Source: Pseudomonas ovata (GTDB taxonomy: Bacteria; Pseudomonadota; Gammaproteobacteria; Pseudomonadales; Pseudomonadaceae). Taken from it: a stretch of 64,000 bases of DNA. Under the pieces are notes generated by a model, which did no database searches, had not been told where the DNA came from, and saw only the letters and a program-made list of their open reading frames with translations. This document shows positions 51,380-60,573 of this stretch, one piece after another (positions within the stretch are counted from its first letter, which is position 1; the number at the start of each line of letters is the position of its first letter). A program made the position numbers and the translations under genes. The DNA lies in assembly GCF_003131185.1 (NCBI RefSeq), contig NZ_QFFU01000023.1, positions 1-64,000 of the forward strand, read 5' to 3'.

Positions 51380-52732
51380 ATGCCTATCCCTTTCTCCACA
51401 CTGTCTGGCGACTGGCGTCATCGCCCGACCCACAAACGGGTCTGGGGATTGGCGATGCCGATGATCGTGTCGAATATTTCCGTGCCGCTGGTGGCGTTGG
51501 TCGACAGCATCGTCATCGGCCATTTGCCGCATGCCCATCAGTTGGGCGCCGTGGCGGTCGGCTCGACGCTGTACACCTTCCTGGCCTGGGGCATGGGCTT
51601 TCTGCGCATGGGCACCACCGGCTTTGCCGCCCAGGCCGCCGGGCGCGATGACGGGGCGGCGCTGCGGCGCATTCTGCTGCAAGGGCTGTTGCTGGCGCTG
51701 GTTCTGGCCTTGGGCCTGGCGGCACTGGCCGTGCCGTTCAGTCACCTGGCGCTGGGGCTGATGCAGCCCTCGGCCGACCTTCAACAATCGGCACTGGCGT
51801 TCTTTCAGACAAGGCTCTACGGCCTGCCCGCGACCCTGGCCAGCTTTGCCCTGGTGGGCTGGTTTCTCGGCACCCAGAATGCCCGGGCGCCGCTGGCCAT
51901 CCTGCTGACCACCAATCTTGCGAATATCGCGCTCAACCTGTGGTTCGTCCTGGGGCTGGACTGGGGCGTGTCGGGCGCAGCCCGTGCCTCGGTGCTGGCC
52001 GAATGGCTGGGGGTCTTGCTGGGCCTGGCGCTGGCCCGCCGCAGCCTGCGCGCCTGGCCGGGGCAGATTGCCTGGCAGGCGCTGAGGCTGTGGCGCACCT
52101 GGCGGCCCCTGCTGGGGGTCAATCGCGATATTTTCCTGCGCACCCTGGCGCTGCAATCGGTGATGTTCCTGATCACCGTCCAGGGCGCGCGGCTGGGGGA
52201 TGTCACCGTGGCTGCCAATGCCTTGCTGCTCAATGGCCTGATGCTGACGTCTTATGCCCTGGACGGGCTGGCACATGCCGTCGAGGCCCTGTGCGGACAT
52301 GCCATCGGCGCCCGCGATCGCACGGCCTTGCGCCGCTACCTGCTGGTGGCCGGCGGCTGGTCGCTGCTCGCCAGCCTGCTGTTTGCGGCAAGCTTCCTGG
52401 CCGGCGGGCACTGGTTCATCATCCTGCAGACCGACATCCCGGCGGTGCGCGCCACGGCCATCGACTACCTGCCCTATCTAGCGGCCATGCCGCTGCTGGC
52501 GGTCTGGAGCTACCTGCTCGACGGGCTGTTCATTGGCGCCACCCGTGCCCGGGAAATGCGCGATGCCATGCTGCTCAGCGTGGCCCTCATCACGCCGGTC
52601 GCCGCCTGGGCCTACGGCCACGGCAACCACGCACTATGGCTGGCCTTCCTGCTCTTCACCTTGCTGCGCGGCGTCAGCCTGGGCCGTATCGCCTGGCGCC
52701 TGAGCCGCCACGACGGCTGGTTTGTGCGCTGA
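51380..52732 (+). CDS. DinF-type MATE family exporter
   Basis: A 450-aa inner-membrane protein with about twelve hydrophobic segments. The DinF/MATE N-terminus is AMPMIVSNISVPLVALVDSIVIGHL (residues about 25-49), and the second half begins RTLALQSVMFLITVQGARLG. MATE proteins export drugs or toxic metabolites using Na+ or H+. A possible -10 (TACAAT, 51351) precedes it. Its last 99 bp overlap the convergent vgrG on the other strand. Confidence 0.9.
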   Translation: MPIPFSTLSGDWRHRPTHKRVWGLAMPMIVSNISVPLVALVDSIVIGHLPHAHQLGAVAVGSTLYTFLAWGMGFLRMGTTGFAAQAAGRDDGAALRRILLQGLLLALVLALGLAALAVPFSHLALGLMQPSADLQQSALAFFQTRLYGLPATLASFALVGWFLGTQNARAPLAILLTTNLANIALNLWFVLGLDWGVSGAARASVLAEWLGVLLGLALARRSLRAWPGQIAWQALRLWRTWRPLLGVNRDIFLRTLALQSVMFLITVQGARLGDVTVAANALLLNGLMLTSYALDGLAHAVEALCGHAIGARDRTALRRYLLVAGGWSLLASLLFAASFLAGGHWFIILQTDIPAVRATAIDYLPYLAAMPLLAVWSYLLDGLFIGATRAREMRDAMLLSVALITPVAAWAYGHGNHALWLAFLLFTLLRGVSLGRIAWRLSRHDGWFVR

Positions 52733-54067
52733 AACATTGAGGCTCACCGCCGGGCTGCTCAGGCTCAGGCCATGGGCATCGAGGCGCACCTCGCTGGCGC
52801 CAACCTGCACCGCCAACACAGCCCCCGGGGCCAGATGCAGGCGCGGCCCCTGCTCGACCTGCACCCCGCCGCCCTCGCCCAGCAACCAGGCGCTGTCGAG
52901 CCGCGCCTGAATAATCGGCGACGCAGAGGCGACGCTGCCCGGCGCACGCGGGACCGGCTCCAGACACGCCATGACACTGGGCAACGCATGCGCCTGCGCC
53001 GGCCCTCGGACCAGCACTGCCATGCCGCCGTGCAACGGCCCACCGACACCGTCCTCGACCGGCAGCCAGCAATCGGCGAACCGTGCGCCGTGGCCTTGCA
53101 GGCCCCACTCGAACTGCACCTGCACACGCCCGCCGGCATCACGCATCGCCTCTTGCCCGGGCGGGCCGACCAGCCAGGCGCGCTGCAACGCTGGCAATGG
53201 CTCGCCCGGCGCCGGTGGCACGCTGACACCGACCTCCCAGGGCAGGGCAAAAAACCGATTGCCATAAGCGCTGGCGCCGCGATGCTCGACATGAGTGATG
53301 CGCCACAAGTGATTCCATTCGCTGCGCGCATGGCCGGTCACCGGCAGCAGGTGGCCGCTGTGCACGAAGGCCAGGGTGCTATGCCCTTCGGCGCGTTCCT
53401 CGACCCGCTCGTCCGGTCCTGCGGGCGTGGCGTGATTGACCGTGAAGCGCGTCACCCCGGCCATGTCCAGGCGCGTGCGCCAGGGCGCCTCGGGCGTACG
53501 CCGGGCGCCGTGCAGGCCGCTGCCGAACACCAGATCATGGTTGTGCGGCGAATGGATGAAGTGATAGTGAATACCTTCTTCGGCGCACAAGCGCTGGACG
53601 AACTGCAGGTCGTTCTCGCGGTACTGGGCACAGAAGACCCGCTCGGCGCACGGCGCCTTGAGGTCGAAGCGGTAGCTGTCTTCCAGCAGGCCATGCTCGC
53701 TCAAGACCTGCGCGATGATCTGCGGCGCGCTCATGTGCTGGAACACCCGCGGGGTATGACGCTGGGACAGGCACGCCAGGCGCGGACCCAGGCTCAGGCG
53801 CAGGCTCATCGGCCCCGGTCGGTGATGGGTGCGCGCCACGGCCTGGATCTGCCCGTGAACGCCTGCGCCATCGGCGCCCAGCGCCAGGAACGCCGAGCGG
53901 TACATCAGTTGCGAGGGGGTGATGGCAGGGTTGTCGCAGAGCACGTCGAGGGTAAACGCATAAGGCTGGCTGATCGCCTCCCGCCCCCGAAAGGACACAA
54001 CGGCCAGGCGCCGCCGCAGGCCGGCGACCTCCAGGCGAAAGCGTGGCGTGCGCGGTGAATCGGGCAT
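52634..54067 (-). CDS. vgrG: short orphan VgrG (type VI secretion tip protein)
   Basis: A 477-aa protein. The gp27-like part (FRLEVAGLRRRLAVVSFRGRE; YRENDLQFVQRLCAEEGIHYHF) is followed by the gp5-like OB region (GRVQVQFEWGLQGHGARFADCWLPVEDGVGG) and a brief repeat-like tail (GAVLAVQVGASEVRLDAHGLSLSS). It is much shorter than usual VgrG proteins (600-700 aa or more), so most of the needle beta-helix is missing. It ends in a low-complexity Ala/Gln/Glu tail encoded antisense to the MATE gene. No effector, adaptor, Hcp or other T6SS gene is nearby. Confidence 0.85.
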   Translation of the reverse strand: MPDSPRTPRFRLEVAGLRRRLAVVSFRGREAISQPYAFTLDVLCDNPAITPSQLMYRSAFLALGADGAGVHGQIQAVARTHHRPGPMSLRLSLGPRLACLSQRHTPRVFQHMSAPQIIAQVLSEHGLLEDSYRFDLKAPCAERVFCAQYRENDLQFVQRLCAEEGIHYHFIHSPHNHDLVFGSGLHGARRTPEAPWRTRLDMAGVTRFTVNHATPAGPDERVEERAEGHSTLAFVHSGHLLPVTGHARSEWNHLWRITHVEHRGASAYGNRFFALPWEVGVSVPPAPGEPLPALQRAWLVGPPGQEAMRDAGGRVQVQFEWGLQGHGARFADCWLPVEDGVGGPLHGGMAVLVRGPAQAHALPSVMACLEPVPRAPGSVASASPIIQARLDSAWLLGEGGGVQVEQGPRLHLAPGAVLAVQVGASEVRLDAHGLSLSSPAVSLNVSAHKPAVVAAQAPGDTAQADAAQQGEEQEGQP

Positions 54068-54206
54068 CGGGAGCTCTCTACATGGCAAGGCAAACGCCAA
54101 TTCTGGTCGAGAAGCACGACCAGGTAGAGAGCCGGAGCAAGAACAGGAAGAACCCTACAGCGCCTGAAGGTTTTTCTTACACCAAGGGTTAACGCATCAC
54201 CTTGTC

Positions 54207-54358
54207 GTAGGAGCGCGCTCTGCCCGCGACCGAGTGCGCAGCGCTCGCAGAATTGATGAAATGTCACAAATCTTTGGCTGTGAACACATTAAAAATCTGC
54301 GAAACGCCACAAATTTACGACTGCTAACGCAGCCGGTCGCGGGCAAGCGCGCTCCTAC
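54207..54358. repeat. REPIN-like palindromic element, copy 2
   Basis: The right arm (54335-54358) is the same 24 nt as in the copy at 43224-43373; the left arm (54207-54231) differs only by an extra CT after GCGC. The core shares GAGTGCG, AATCTGCGAAACGCCACA and TTTACGACTGCT. It lies between vgrG and the speA 3' end. Confidence 0.8.
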
Positions 54359-54374
54359 GGCAGCTCCATGGACT

Positions 54375-56288
54375 TCAGGACGACAGGTACGACGAGCGTG
54401 TCAGCCCCAGGCGCAGGGCGTCCAGGTACTGGGTGCGTTCGCGCGGGGTGATCCTGGCGCTGGCGACCTTGTCGCGGTAGTGGGTCATCAACTCCTCCGG
54501 CGACAGGTGCACGTAGCGCAGCATGTCCTCGATGGTGTCGTGGGTCTCGATACCGGCGTGGTACACGCTGCCGTCCTGGTTCTGGTAGATGTTCACCGAG
54601 TCGGTGTCACCGAACAGGTTGTGCATGTCACCGAGGATTTCCTGATACGCCCCGACCAGGAAAATGCCCAGCAGGTAGTCCTCGCCCTCTTCGATGGCGT
54701 GCACCGGCATGCTGGTCTCGATGCTCTGCTCGTCGACGTACTGGTTGATCTTGCCGTCCGAGTCACAGGTCAGGTCCTGCAGCACCGCACGGCGCACCGG
54801 CTCTTCGTCCAGTCGATGCAGCGGGATGATCGGCAGCACCTGGCCGATCGCCCAGGTGTCGGGCAGGCTCTGGAACACCGAGAAGTTGCAGATGTACTTG
54901 TCGGCCAGCTTGTCATTGAGTTCGTCCAGCACCTGGCGGTGCGAGCGCTGGCGCGCCTTGAGCGAGTTGTGCAGGCGCCGGCAGACGGCGAAATAGCACT
55001 GCTCGCCCAGGGCCTTTTGCGCCAGGGTGATCTTGCCATCGGCATACTGGGTGGCGATGTCGCTCATGTAGTGCGTGGCGCGCCAGTAGGTCTCGGTGAC
55101 CATTTCAAGATCGGTGGGCCCGAGCAGGTCGACCAGCCACTGCACGGTCTCGGGCAGGTTCTCCTTGTCGTCGATCTGCGGCACCTGGTCGTTGTGACGC
55201 TCCACGTCGGTGACCTGCACCACCAGCACGGCGTGGTGCGCGGTCAGCGAGCGGCCGCTCTCGGAGAAGATATGCGGGTGCGGCAGGCCCTGGGCGTCGC
55301 AGAACTCCTTGAGCATGCCGACCACGACACCGGCGTAGTCGTCGATGTCGTAGTTGATCGAGCTGGCATTGCGCGAGTGGGTGCCGTCGTAGTCGACCCC
55401 CAGGCCGCCGCCGACGTCGATATGGTCCACCGGCAGGCCGAGGCTGCGCAGTTCGCCGTAATAGCGGATCGCTTCCTTGAAGCCGTGCTGGTAGTCGGCC
55501 AGGTTGGCGATCTGCGAGCCCATGTGAAAGTGCAGCAGGCGGATGCCCTGGTCCAGGCCGGCCTGGCGGAAGCGCTCGACCACCGACAGCAGTTGCGCCG
55601 CCGACAGGCCGAACTTGGACTTCTCGCCACCGGTGTCGGCCCATTTGCTCGACGCCAGCGATGACAGGCGCACGCGCAGGCCGATCTGCGGTGCCACCTT
55701 GAGTTCGGCGGCCTCCTCGATCACCAGCGCAACTTCGGACTCTTTCTCGATGACGATGAAGACGTTGTGGCCGATCTTCTGCCCCATCAGCGCCAGACGG
55801 ATGAACTCACGGTCCTTGTAGCCATTGCACACAATGGTGCCGCCCTTGGGCGCCAGCGCCAGCACGGCCATCAGTTCGGGCTTGGAGCCGGCCTCCAGGC
55901 CGATCGACACGTTCTGGGTGGCGATGATGTTTTCCACCACCGCTTCTTGCTGATTGACCTTGATCGGGTACAGCGCCGTGTACTGGCTCTGGTATTCCAG
56001 ACGGGCGATGTTGGCGTCGAACGCGCCGGTCAACTGGCGGACCCGGTCTTGCAGAATGTCAGGGAAGCGCACCAGCAAGGGCAGGCTCAGGCCGCTCTTG
56101 CGCAGGTTGTCGACCTGTTCATACAGGTCGATCGGGGTGCTGCCTGCGCCACTGGGACGGACTTCAACGCGACCGGCTTCGTTGATGGCGAAATAACCGG
56201 CGCCCCAATGGCGGATCCCGTAAACACTGCGGCTGTCCGCCACGGTCCATTGGCTGCCATCGTCTTTGCGTGTGCGTCGTACGGACAT
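54375..56288 (-). CDS. speA: biosynthetic arginine decarboxylase
   Basis: A 637-aa PLP enzyme of the alanine-racemase-like fold III group. The PLP lysine lies in the N-terminal barrel (PIKVNQQEAV), with glycine-rich HIDVGGGLGVDYDG and the substrate-site DSVNIYQNQDGSV region of the SpeA family. It converts arginine to agmatine, the first step of putrescine synthesis. The order speA-yciH-NUDIX-DUF2333 is conserved in Pseudomonas. Confidence 0.95.
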   Translation of the reverse strand: MSVRRTRKDDGSQWTVADSRSVYGIRHWGAGYFAINEAGRVEVRPSGAGSTPIDLYEQVDNLRKSGLSLPLLVRFPDILQDRVRQLTGAFDANIARLEYQSQYTALYPIKVNQQEAVVENIIATQNVSIGLEAGSKPELMAVLALAPKGGTIVCNGYKDREFIRLALMGQKIGHNVFIVIEKESEVALVIEEAAELKVAPQIGLRVRLSSLASSKWADTGGEKSKFGLSAAQLLSVVERFRQAGLDQGIRLLHFHMGSQIANLADYQHGFKEAIRYYGELRSLGLPVDHIDVGGGLGVDYDGTHSRNASSINYDIDDYAGVVVGMLKEFCDAQGLPHPHIFSESGRSLTAHHAVLVVQVTDVERHNDQVPQIDDKENLPETVQWLVDLLGPTDLEMVTETYWRATHYMSDIATQYADGKITLAQKALGEQCYFAVCRRLHNSLKARQRSHRQVLDELNDKLADKYICNFSVFQSLPDTWAIGQVLPIIPLHRLDEEPVRRAVLQDLTCDSDGKINQYVDEQSIETSMPVHAIEEGEDYLLGIFLVGAYQEILGDMHNLFGDTDSVNIYQNQDGSVYHAGIETHDTIEDMLRYVHLSPEELMTHYRDKVASARITPRERTQYLDALRLGLTRSSYLSS

Positions 56289-56387
56289 CGAAGTCCCCTA
56301 ATAGATAAGTCGGTAACGTCGGACGAGTCCGACCGGGCGCAGTGTGAAGTGCGCAAATGACGGTTTGGCCAGTGCGGGGCGTATTGA

Positions 56388-56759
56388 TCAGCCGCCGGAC
56401 TTTCTGGCCTTGAACCCTTTCTTGACCAGTTCGGCCAGCAGCAGTTCGACATGATCGCCCTGAATCTCGATCACCCCGTCCTTGAGCGCACCGCCGGTGC
56501 CGCAACGCTGCTTGAGCGCCTTGGCCAGGTCCTTGAGGGCCTCTTCGGCCAGCGGCACGCCGGTAATGGTGGTCACGGTCTTGCCGCCACGGCCTTTACT
56601 CTCGCGGCGTACGCGGGCAATGCCGTCGCCTTCGGGGATGGCCGATTGCTTGCAGATACAGGCGTCGACCGGTTTGCTGCAGTCGGGGCAGTGGCGCCCG
56701 GCGTCAGTGGAATACACCAGCCCACCAAGGGCGGCGAAGGAAGCGGCTTTCTTGGCCAC
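56388..56759 (-). CDS. yciH: SUI1/YciH family translation factor
   Basis: A 123-aa protein. A four-cysteine N-terminal zinc-ribbon-like part (CPDCSKPVDACIC) is followed by an eIF1/SUI1 domain (GKTVTTITGVPLAEEALKDLAKALKQRCGTGGALKDGVIEIQGD in outline). It may affect start-codon selection. The GTG start at 56759 has AGAGGA about 8 nt upstream; an upstream start would add 17 residues that break the family pattern. Confidence 0.9.
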   Translation of the reverse strand: MAKKAASFAALGGLVYSTDAGRHCPDCSKPVDACICKQSAIPEGDGIARVRRESKGRGGKTVTTITGVPLAEEALKDLAKALKQRCGTGGALKDGVIEIQGDHVELLLAELVKKGFKARKSGG

Positions 56760-56924
56760 GGGAAATCCTCTTGTTGAGGACCGAACGATGGGTCGGAGGC
56801 GATAACGCATCGACCGCGAGGCCCCACTCTGGCAGGGGCAGCGCTTTCGGACAGCCTGTGCTGCCCGAAGGGCGCGAAGTGTAACGGCAAATTGCCCGAT
56901 TGCTAAGGGTGCGAATGCGGCAAT

Positions 56925-57494
56925 TTACAGGGGTTTTGCGACCTCTTGCAGGTAGCGCTCAAGCGCCACCAGCGAGTCGGGGCAGCAGGGCTTTTCCAGA
57001 CCCAGGCGCCGGGCCTGCTCCAGCGGCAGGAAGGCGGCCTCCAGTACCTCTTCGGGTTGCAGCCGCAACGGCCCGTCCCAGACGGCACTGAAGACCGCGC
57101 ACCAGAGCCGGTTACCGCGCTCGTCGAACAGAAAACGCCCATGGGCCTGCAACGGCACACCGCTCACACCCAGTTCTTCTTCCAGTTCGCGGGCGGCCGA
57201 CTCGGCATAGCTTTCGTCAGGCCCCACCAGACCGCCGGCCGCCACATCCCAGTAACCGGGATAGACCGCCTTGCTCAAGGTGCGCCGATGCACGCACAAC
57301 TCACCCTGCGCGTTGAACAGCAAAATGAAGGTACCGCGCCCGATCAGGCTGCGCTCGCGCAGTTCAATGCGCGCCACTGCCCCCAGTAACTGGTCATGCT
57401 CGTCGACCCAGGCGACCTGCTCGGCGTCCGAGGCCGCCCGATGGGCGACCTCTTGTGCCGGGGTGCCTTCGGGCAGTGTGTCAGGCAGGCTCAC
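56925..57494 (-). CDS. NUDIX hydrolase
   Basis: A 189-aa hydrolase. The full Nudix box is present: GG, five residues, E, seven residues, REL-EE-LG (GGLVGPDESYAE then SAARELEEELGV). Its form, with a DEHDQLLG-like start, resembles YfcD-type Nudix proteins. It cleaves nucleoside diphosphate derivatives; the substrate is unknown. It lies 3 bp downstream of the DUF2333 gene, on the same strand. Confidence 0.9.
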   Translation of the reverse strand: MSLPDTLPEGTPAQEVAHRAASDAEQVAWVDEHDQLLGAVARIELRERSLIGRGTFILLFNAQGELCVHRRTLSKAVYPGYWDVAAGGLVGPDESYAESAARELEEELGVSGVPLQAHGRFLFDERGNRLWCAVFSAVWDGPLRLQPEEVLEAAFLPLEQARRLGLEKPCCPDSLVALERYLQEVAKPL

Positions 57495-57497
57495 CGA

Positions 57498-58574
57498 TCA
57501 ACCCTGGTTCAGCAGTTGGCGCAGGTCGATGACCGCCGCGTTGGCCCGCGAAATGTAGTTGGCCATGACCAGCGAGTGGTTGGCGAACACGCCAAAGCCG
57601 TTGCCATTGAGGATCATCGGGCTCCACAGCGGCTCTTGCGAGGCTTCCAGCTCACGAATGATCTGGCGCACGCTGACCGTGGCGTTCTTCTTGGCCAGGA
57701 CGTCGGCAAAGTCGACCTCGATGGCACGCAGCAGGTGCGACAGCGCCCAGGCCTGGCCACGAGCCTCGTAGAACACGTTGTCGATTTCCAGCCATGGGGT
57801 CTCGACGATTTCTTCATCGACCGGCAGTACCTCGCCCGGCTTGACCGTCAGGGTCTCGGTCTTGAGCGTGCTGTTGAGCTTGACCTGGCCGACGCTGGCC
57901 GACAGGCGCTGCGACAGCGAACCCAGGCGGGTGCCGACATCGCCCAGCCAGTTGTTGAGGTTGTCGGCACGCGCATAGAACAGTGCATTGCGCTGGCCAG
58001 GGTCCGACAGGCGCGCCTGGTAGCGGCTCAGGGCGTTGATGCCTTCCTGATACTGCGACTCGCTGGACGGCAGCATCCAGCTGCGATTATTGAAGTTGAA
58101 CAAGGGCTCGGCACGGGCCAGATCGCCGTCTTCAGCCGATTGCGACTGGGAACGGGCAAAGTCCTTGCGCAGCGCACGGCTCAGGTCGCGCACCTGCACG
58201 AGCACGCCATATTCCCAGCTGGGGATGTTGTCCAGCCACAGGCCGGGCGGCATGCGGTCGTTGGACAGGTAGCCACCGCGCTTGCTGAGCAGGGTGCCGG
58301 TCACGGTCTTGAGGGTTTCGACGGTGGTGTAGCCGATCACCATCTGCTTGCCTTCACGCTCGGCGGCCGCCTGGGCGTTCTGCTGCACCGGAAACAGGGC
58401 CGGTTCCTTGCTCCAGTACCAGCCGACCAGCAAGGCCACCAGCAGATAGATCAGGATCAGCGCACCCAGTGCGCGACTGTAGAAAAGATTGCCCAGGTAA
58501 CCGCGTCGTTTGACCGTCGCCGTGTCGGCGCTGCGCTCACCCGCGCTGCCTGCGCGGTTCTTCCAATCCAGCAT
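57498..58574 (-). CDS. DUF2333 inner-membrane protein
   Basis: A 358-aa protein with one N-terminal membrane anchor (ALGALILIYLLVALLVGWYW, about residues 35-54) and a large periplasmic domain of DUF2333 type (GGYLSNDRMPPGLWLDNIPSWEYG ... VETPWLEIDNVFYEARGQAW). Function unknown. Conserved next to gcbA in Pseudomonas; divergent from it, and followed by the NUDIX gene. Confidence 0.88.
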   Translation of the reverse strand: MLDWKNRAGSAGERSADTATVKRRGYLGNLFYSRALGALILIYLLVALLVGWYWSKEPALFPVQQNAQAAAEREGKQMVIGYTTVETLKTVTGTLLSKRGGYLSNDRMPPGLWLDNIPSWEYGVLVQVRDLSRALRKDFARSQSQSAEDGDLARAEPLFNFNNRSWMLPSSESQYQEGINALSRYQARLSDPGQRNALFYARADNLNNWLGDVGTRLGSLSQRLSASVGQVKLNSTLKTETLTVKPGEVLPVDEEIVETPWLEIDNVFYEARGQAWALSHLLRAIEVDFADVLAKKNATVSVRQIIRELEASQEPLWSPMILNGNGFGVFANHSLVMANYISRANAAVIDLRQLLNQG

Positions 58575-58843
58575 GGTAAGGTCCTTTGGGTCTCGGGGAG
58601 AAACAGTACTCAGGGGTGTGACCGCAACCTTACCGCAAGGTGCGTCTGGCCGGTACGTGCGGTGCGCTTTTTATGCCTTGGCCGTCGCCACAAGGCGATT
58701 GCACGTCGCACCAAGGGTTTGTGACAGGCAGGTGACTTACGGTAGACCCCGGCCGCGGCATAAGTGATAGCATTGAGACATCAATCACCTTCCCACACCT
58801 CGACCCAGCGCCTTGCTACCTGCGCTTCGACAGCAGCCCCGAC

Positions 58844-60487
58844 ATGAGCGAAACCGCTGACCCCAGTCGTGAACGTTTGAAGCATCATTTCGCCCAACGG
58901 GTCATCCACCAGGCCCGCCAGATCCTGGAAAGCTGGCAACGCCTGCACAAAGGCGAATGGACCGAGGGCGATCTGGCCGAACTCAAGGAGGCCGCCTTGC
59001 GCCTGCTGCGCTTTGCCGAGCGCTTCGAGCAGGCCGAGCATCGGCAGCTGGCTCATGCATTGGGCTCCACCCTGGCCGGTATCGAGGCCAACCGTGGTCG
59101 GCTCAACAGCGAGCTGATCACCGACCTCAACCGTTTGATGCAACGCCTGTCGCACACCGGTTTACGCCAGGGCGACACCCCGGCGCAAACCGCCCTGCCG
59201 CCACTGCGCAAGCCGGTGCACATCGCCTTGCACAATCACGAGCAGGCCGAGCGCCTGGCCCGGCAACTGGAGTTCTTCGGCTGGCCGGCCCTGCCACTGG
59301 ACAGTGTCGCGGCTGTGCAGGCAGCCCTGCTTGAGCGCTTGCCGGCCGCCATTGTCATGGACATCGATTTTGCAGGTCCGGGTTCTGGCCTCAAGCTGGC
59401 CGGCGAGATTCAGCAAAGCCTGGAACAGAAGCTGCCGCTGCTGTTCTTCAGTAGCAGCGAAACCGACACCCCGACCCGCCTGCAAGCCGTACGTGCCGGT
59501 GGCGAAGAGTTTCTGACCGGCACCCTGGAAACCGCCAGCCTGCTGGAAAAGCTCGAAGCCCTGACCTTTTCGGCGCAGTACGAGCCCTTCCGGGTGCTGA
59601 TCATCGACGACTCCAGGGCCCAGGCGATCCATACCGAACGGGTCCTGAACAATGCCGGCATCGTCACCCGCACCCTGCTCGACCCGATCCAGGCCATGGC
59701 CGAGCTGGCGGATTTCCAGCCTGACCTGATCATCCTGGACATGTACATGCCCGACTGCAAGGGCACCGAGATAGCCAAGGTCATCCGCCATAACGATCGC
59801 TATGTCAGCGTGCCGATCATTTACCTGTCGGCCGAAGACGACCTGGATAAACAGCTCGATGCCATGAGCGAAGGCGGCGACGACTTTCTGACCAAGCCCA
59901 TCAAGCCCAGGCACCTGGTGACCACGGTGCGCAACCGGGTCGTACGGGCGCGCAGCCTCAAGGCGCACATGGTGCGCGACAGCCTGACCGGGCTGTACAA
60001 CCACACGCACATCCTGCAACTGCTTGACGACTGCAGCTTCCAGGCGCGGCGCGAGCAGCAGTCGCTGTGCTTTGCCATGCTCGACATCGATCACTTCAAG
60101 AAGGTCAACGACAGCCACGGCCACCCCATGGGCGATCGGGTGATCCGCAGCCTGGCGCTGTTTCTCAAGCAGCGCCTGCGCAAGACCGACTTCATCGGCC
60201 GCTACGGCGGCGAAGAATTCGCCATCGTGATGCCCGACACCCAGCTTCATAACGCCCACAAAGTGCTCGAAGACATCCGCCAGCGCTTTTCGGAAATCCA
60301 TTACCCGGCGCAACCTGTGGACCTGGTCTGCACCTTCAGCGCCGGCGTCGTGGCCCTGGGCCCTGATGACGACAGCCAGACCCTGGCCGCCCAGGCCGAC
60401 AAGGCGCTGTACCAGGCCAAGAAGGCAGGGCGCAACCGGGTGCAGTCGGCGGTCAATGCCGAGCCATATCATGTGGAGTTGCCGTAA
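58844..60487 (+). CDS. gcbA: GcbA-like diguanylate cyclase with receiver domains
   Basis: A 547-aa c-di-GMP synthase. After an N-terminal helical domain come a degenerate receiver-like region (about residues 125-240), a full receiver (LIIDDSRAQ; phospho-Asp in IILDMYMPDCKG; TKPIKP) and a GGDEF domain with active site G455-G-E-E-F459 and inhibitory I-site R446-K-T-D449 five residues earlier. Known GcbA promotes surface attachment in Pseudomonas. It is divergent from the DUF2333 gene. Confidence 0.93.
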   Translation: MSETADPSRERLKHHFAQRVIHQARQILESWQRLHKGEWTEGDLAELKEAALRLLRFAERFEQAEHRQLAHALGSTLAGIEANRGRLNSELITDLNRLMQRLSHTGLRQGDTPAQTALPPLRKPVHIALHNHEQAERLARQLEFFGWPALPLDSVAAVQAALLERLPAAIVMDIDFAGPGSGLKLAGEIQQSLEQKLPLLFFSSSETDTPTRLQAVRAGGEEFLTGTLETASLLEKLEALTFSAQYEPFRVLIIDDSRAQAIHTERVLNNAGIVTRTLLDPIQAMAELADFQPDLIILDMYMPDCKGTEIAKVIRHNDRYVSVPIIYLSAEDDLDKQLDAMSEGGDDFLTKPIKPRHLVTTVRNRVVRARSLKAHMVRDSLTGLYNHTHILQLLDDCSFQARREQQSLCFAMLDIDHFKKVNDSHGHPMGDRVIRSLALFLKQRLRKTDFIGRYGGEEFAIVMPDTQLHNAHKVLEDIRQRFSEIHYPAQPVDLVCTFSAGVVALGPDDDSQTLAAQADKALYQAKKAGRNRVQSAVNAEPYHVELP

Positions 60488-60573
60488 GCCATCGGCCCCC
60501 TGCGCGTCTATGTCGCCAGCATAAAATGCAGGTCTTGGTTATCATGCGCGTTCTGCCGACACCCGAGACTGCC

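Noticed and set aside
13148..54358. Spaced short repeats considered as CRISPR
   Set aside because: They are dispersed REP units of variable spacing and orientation, with no regular spacers and no cas genes.
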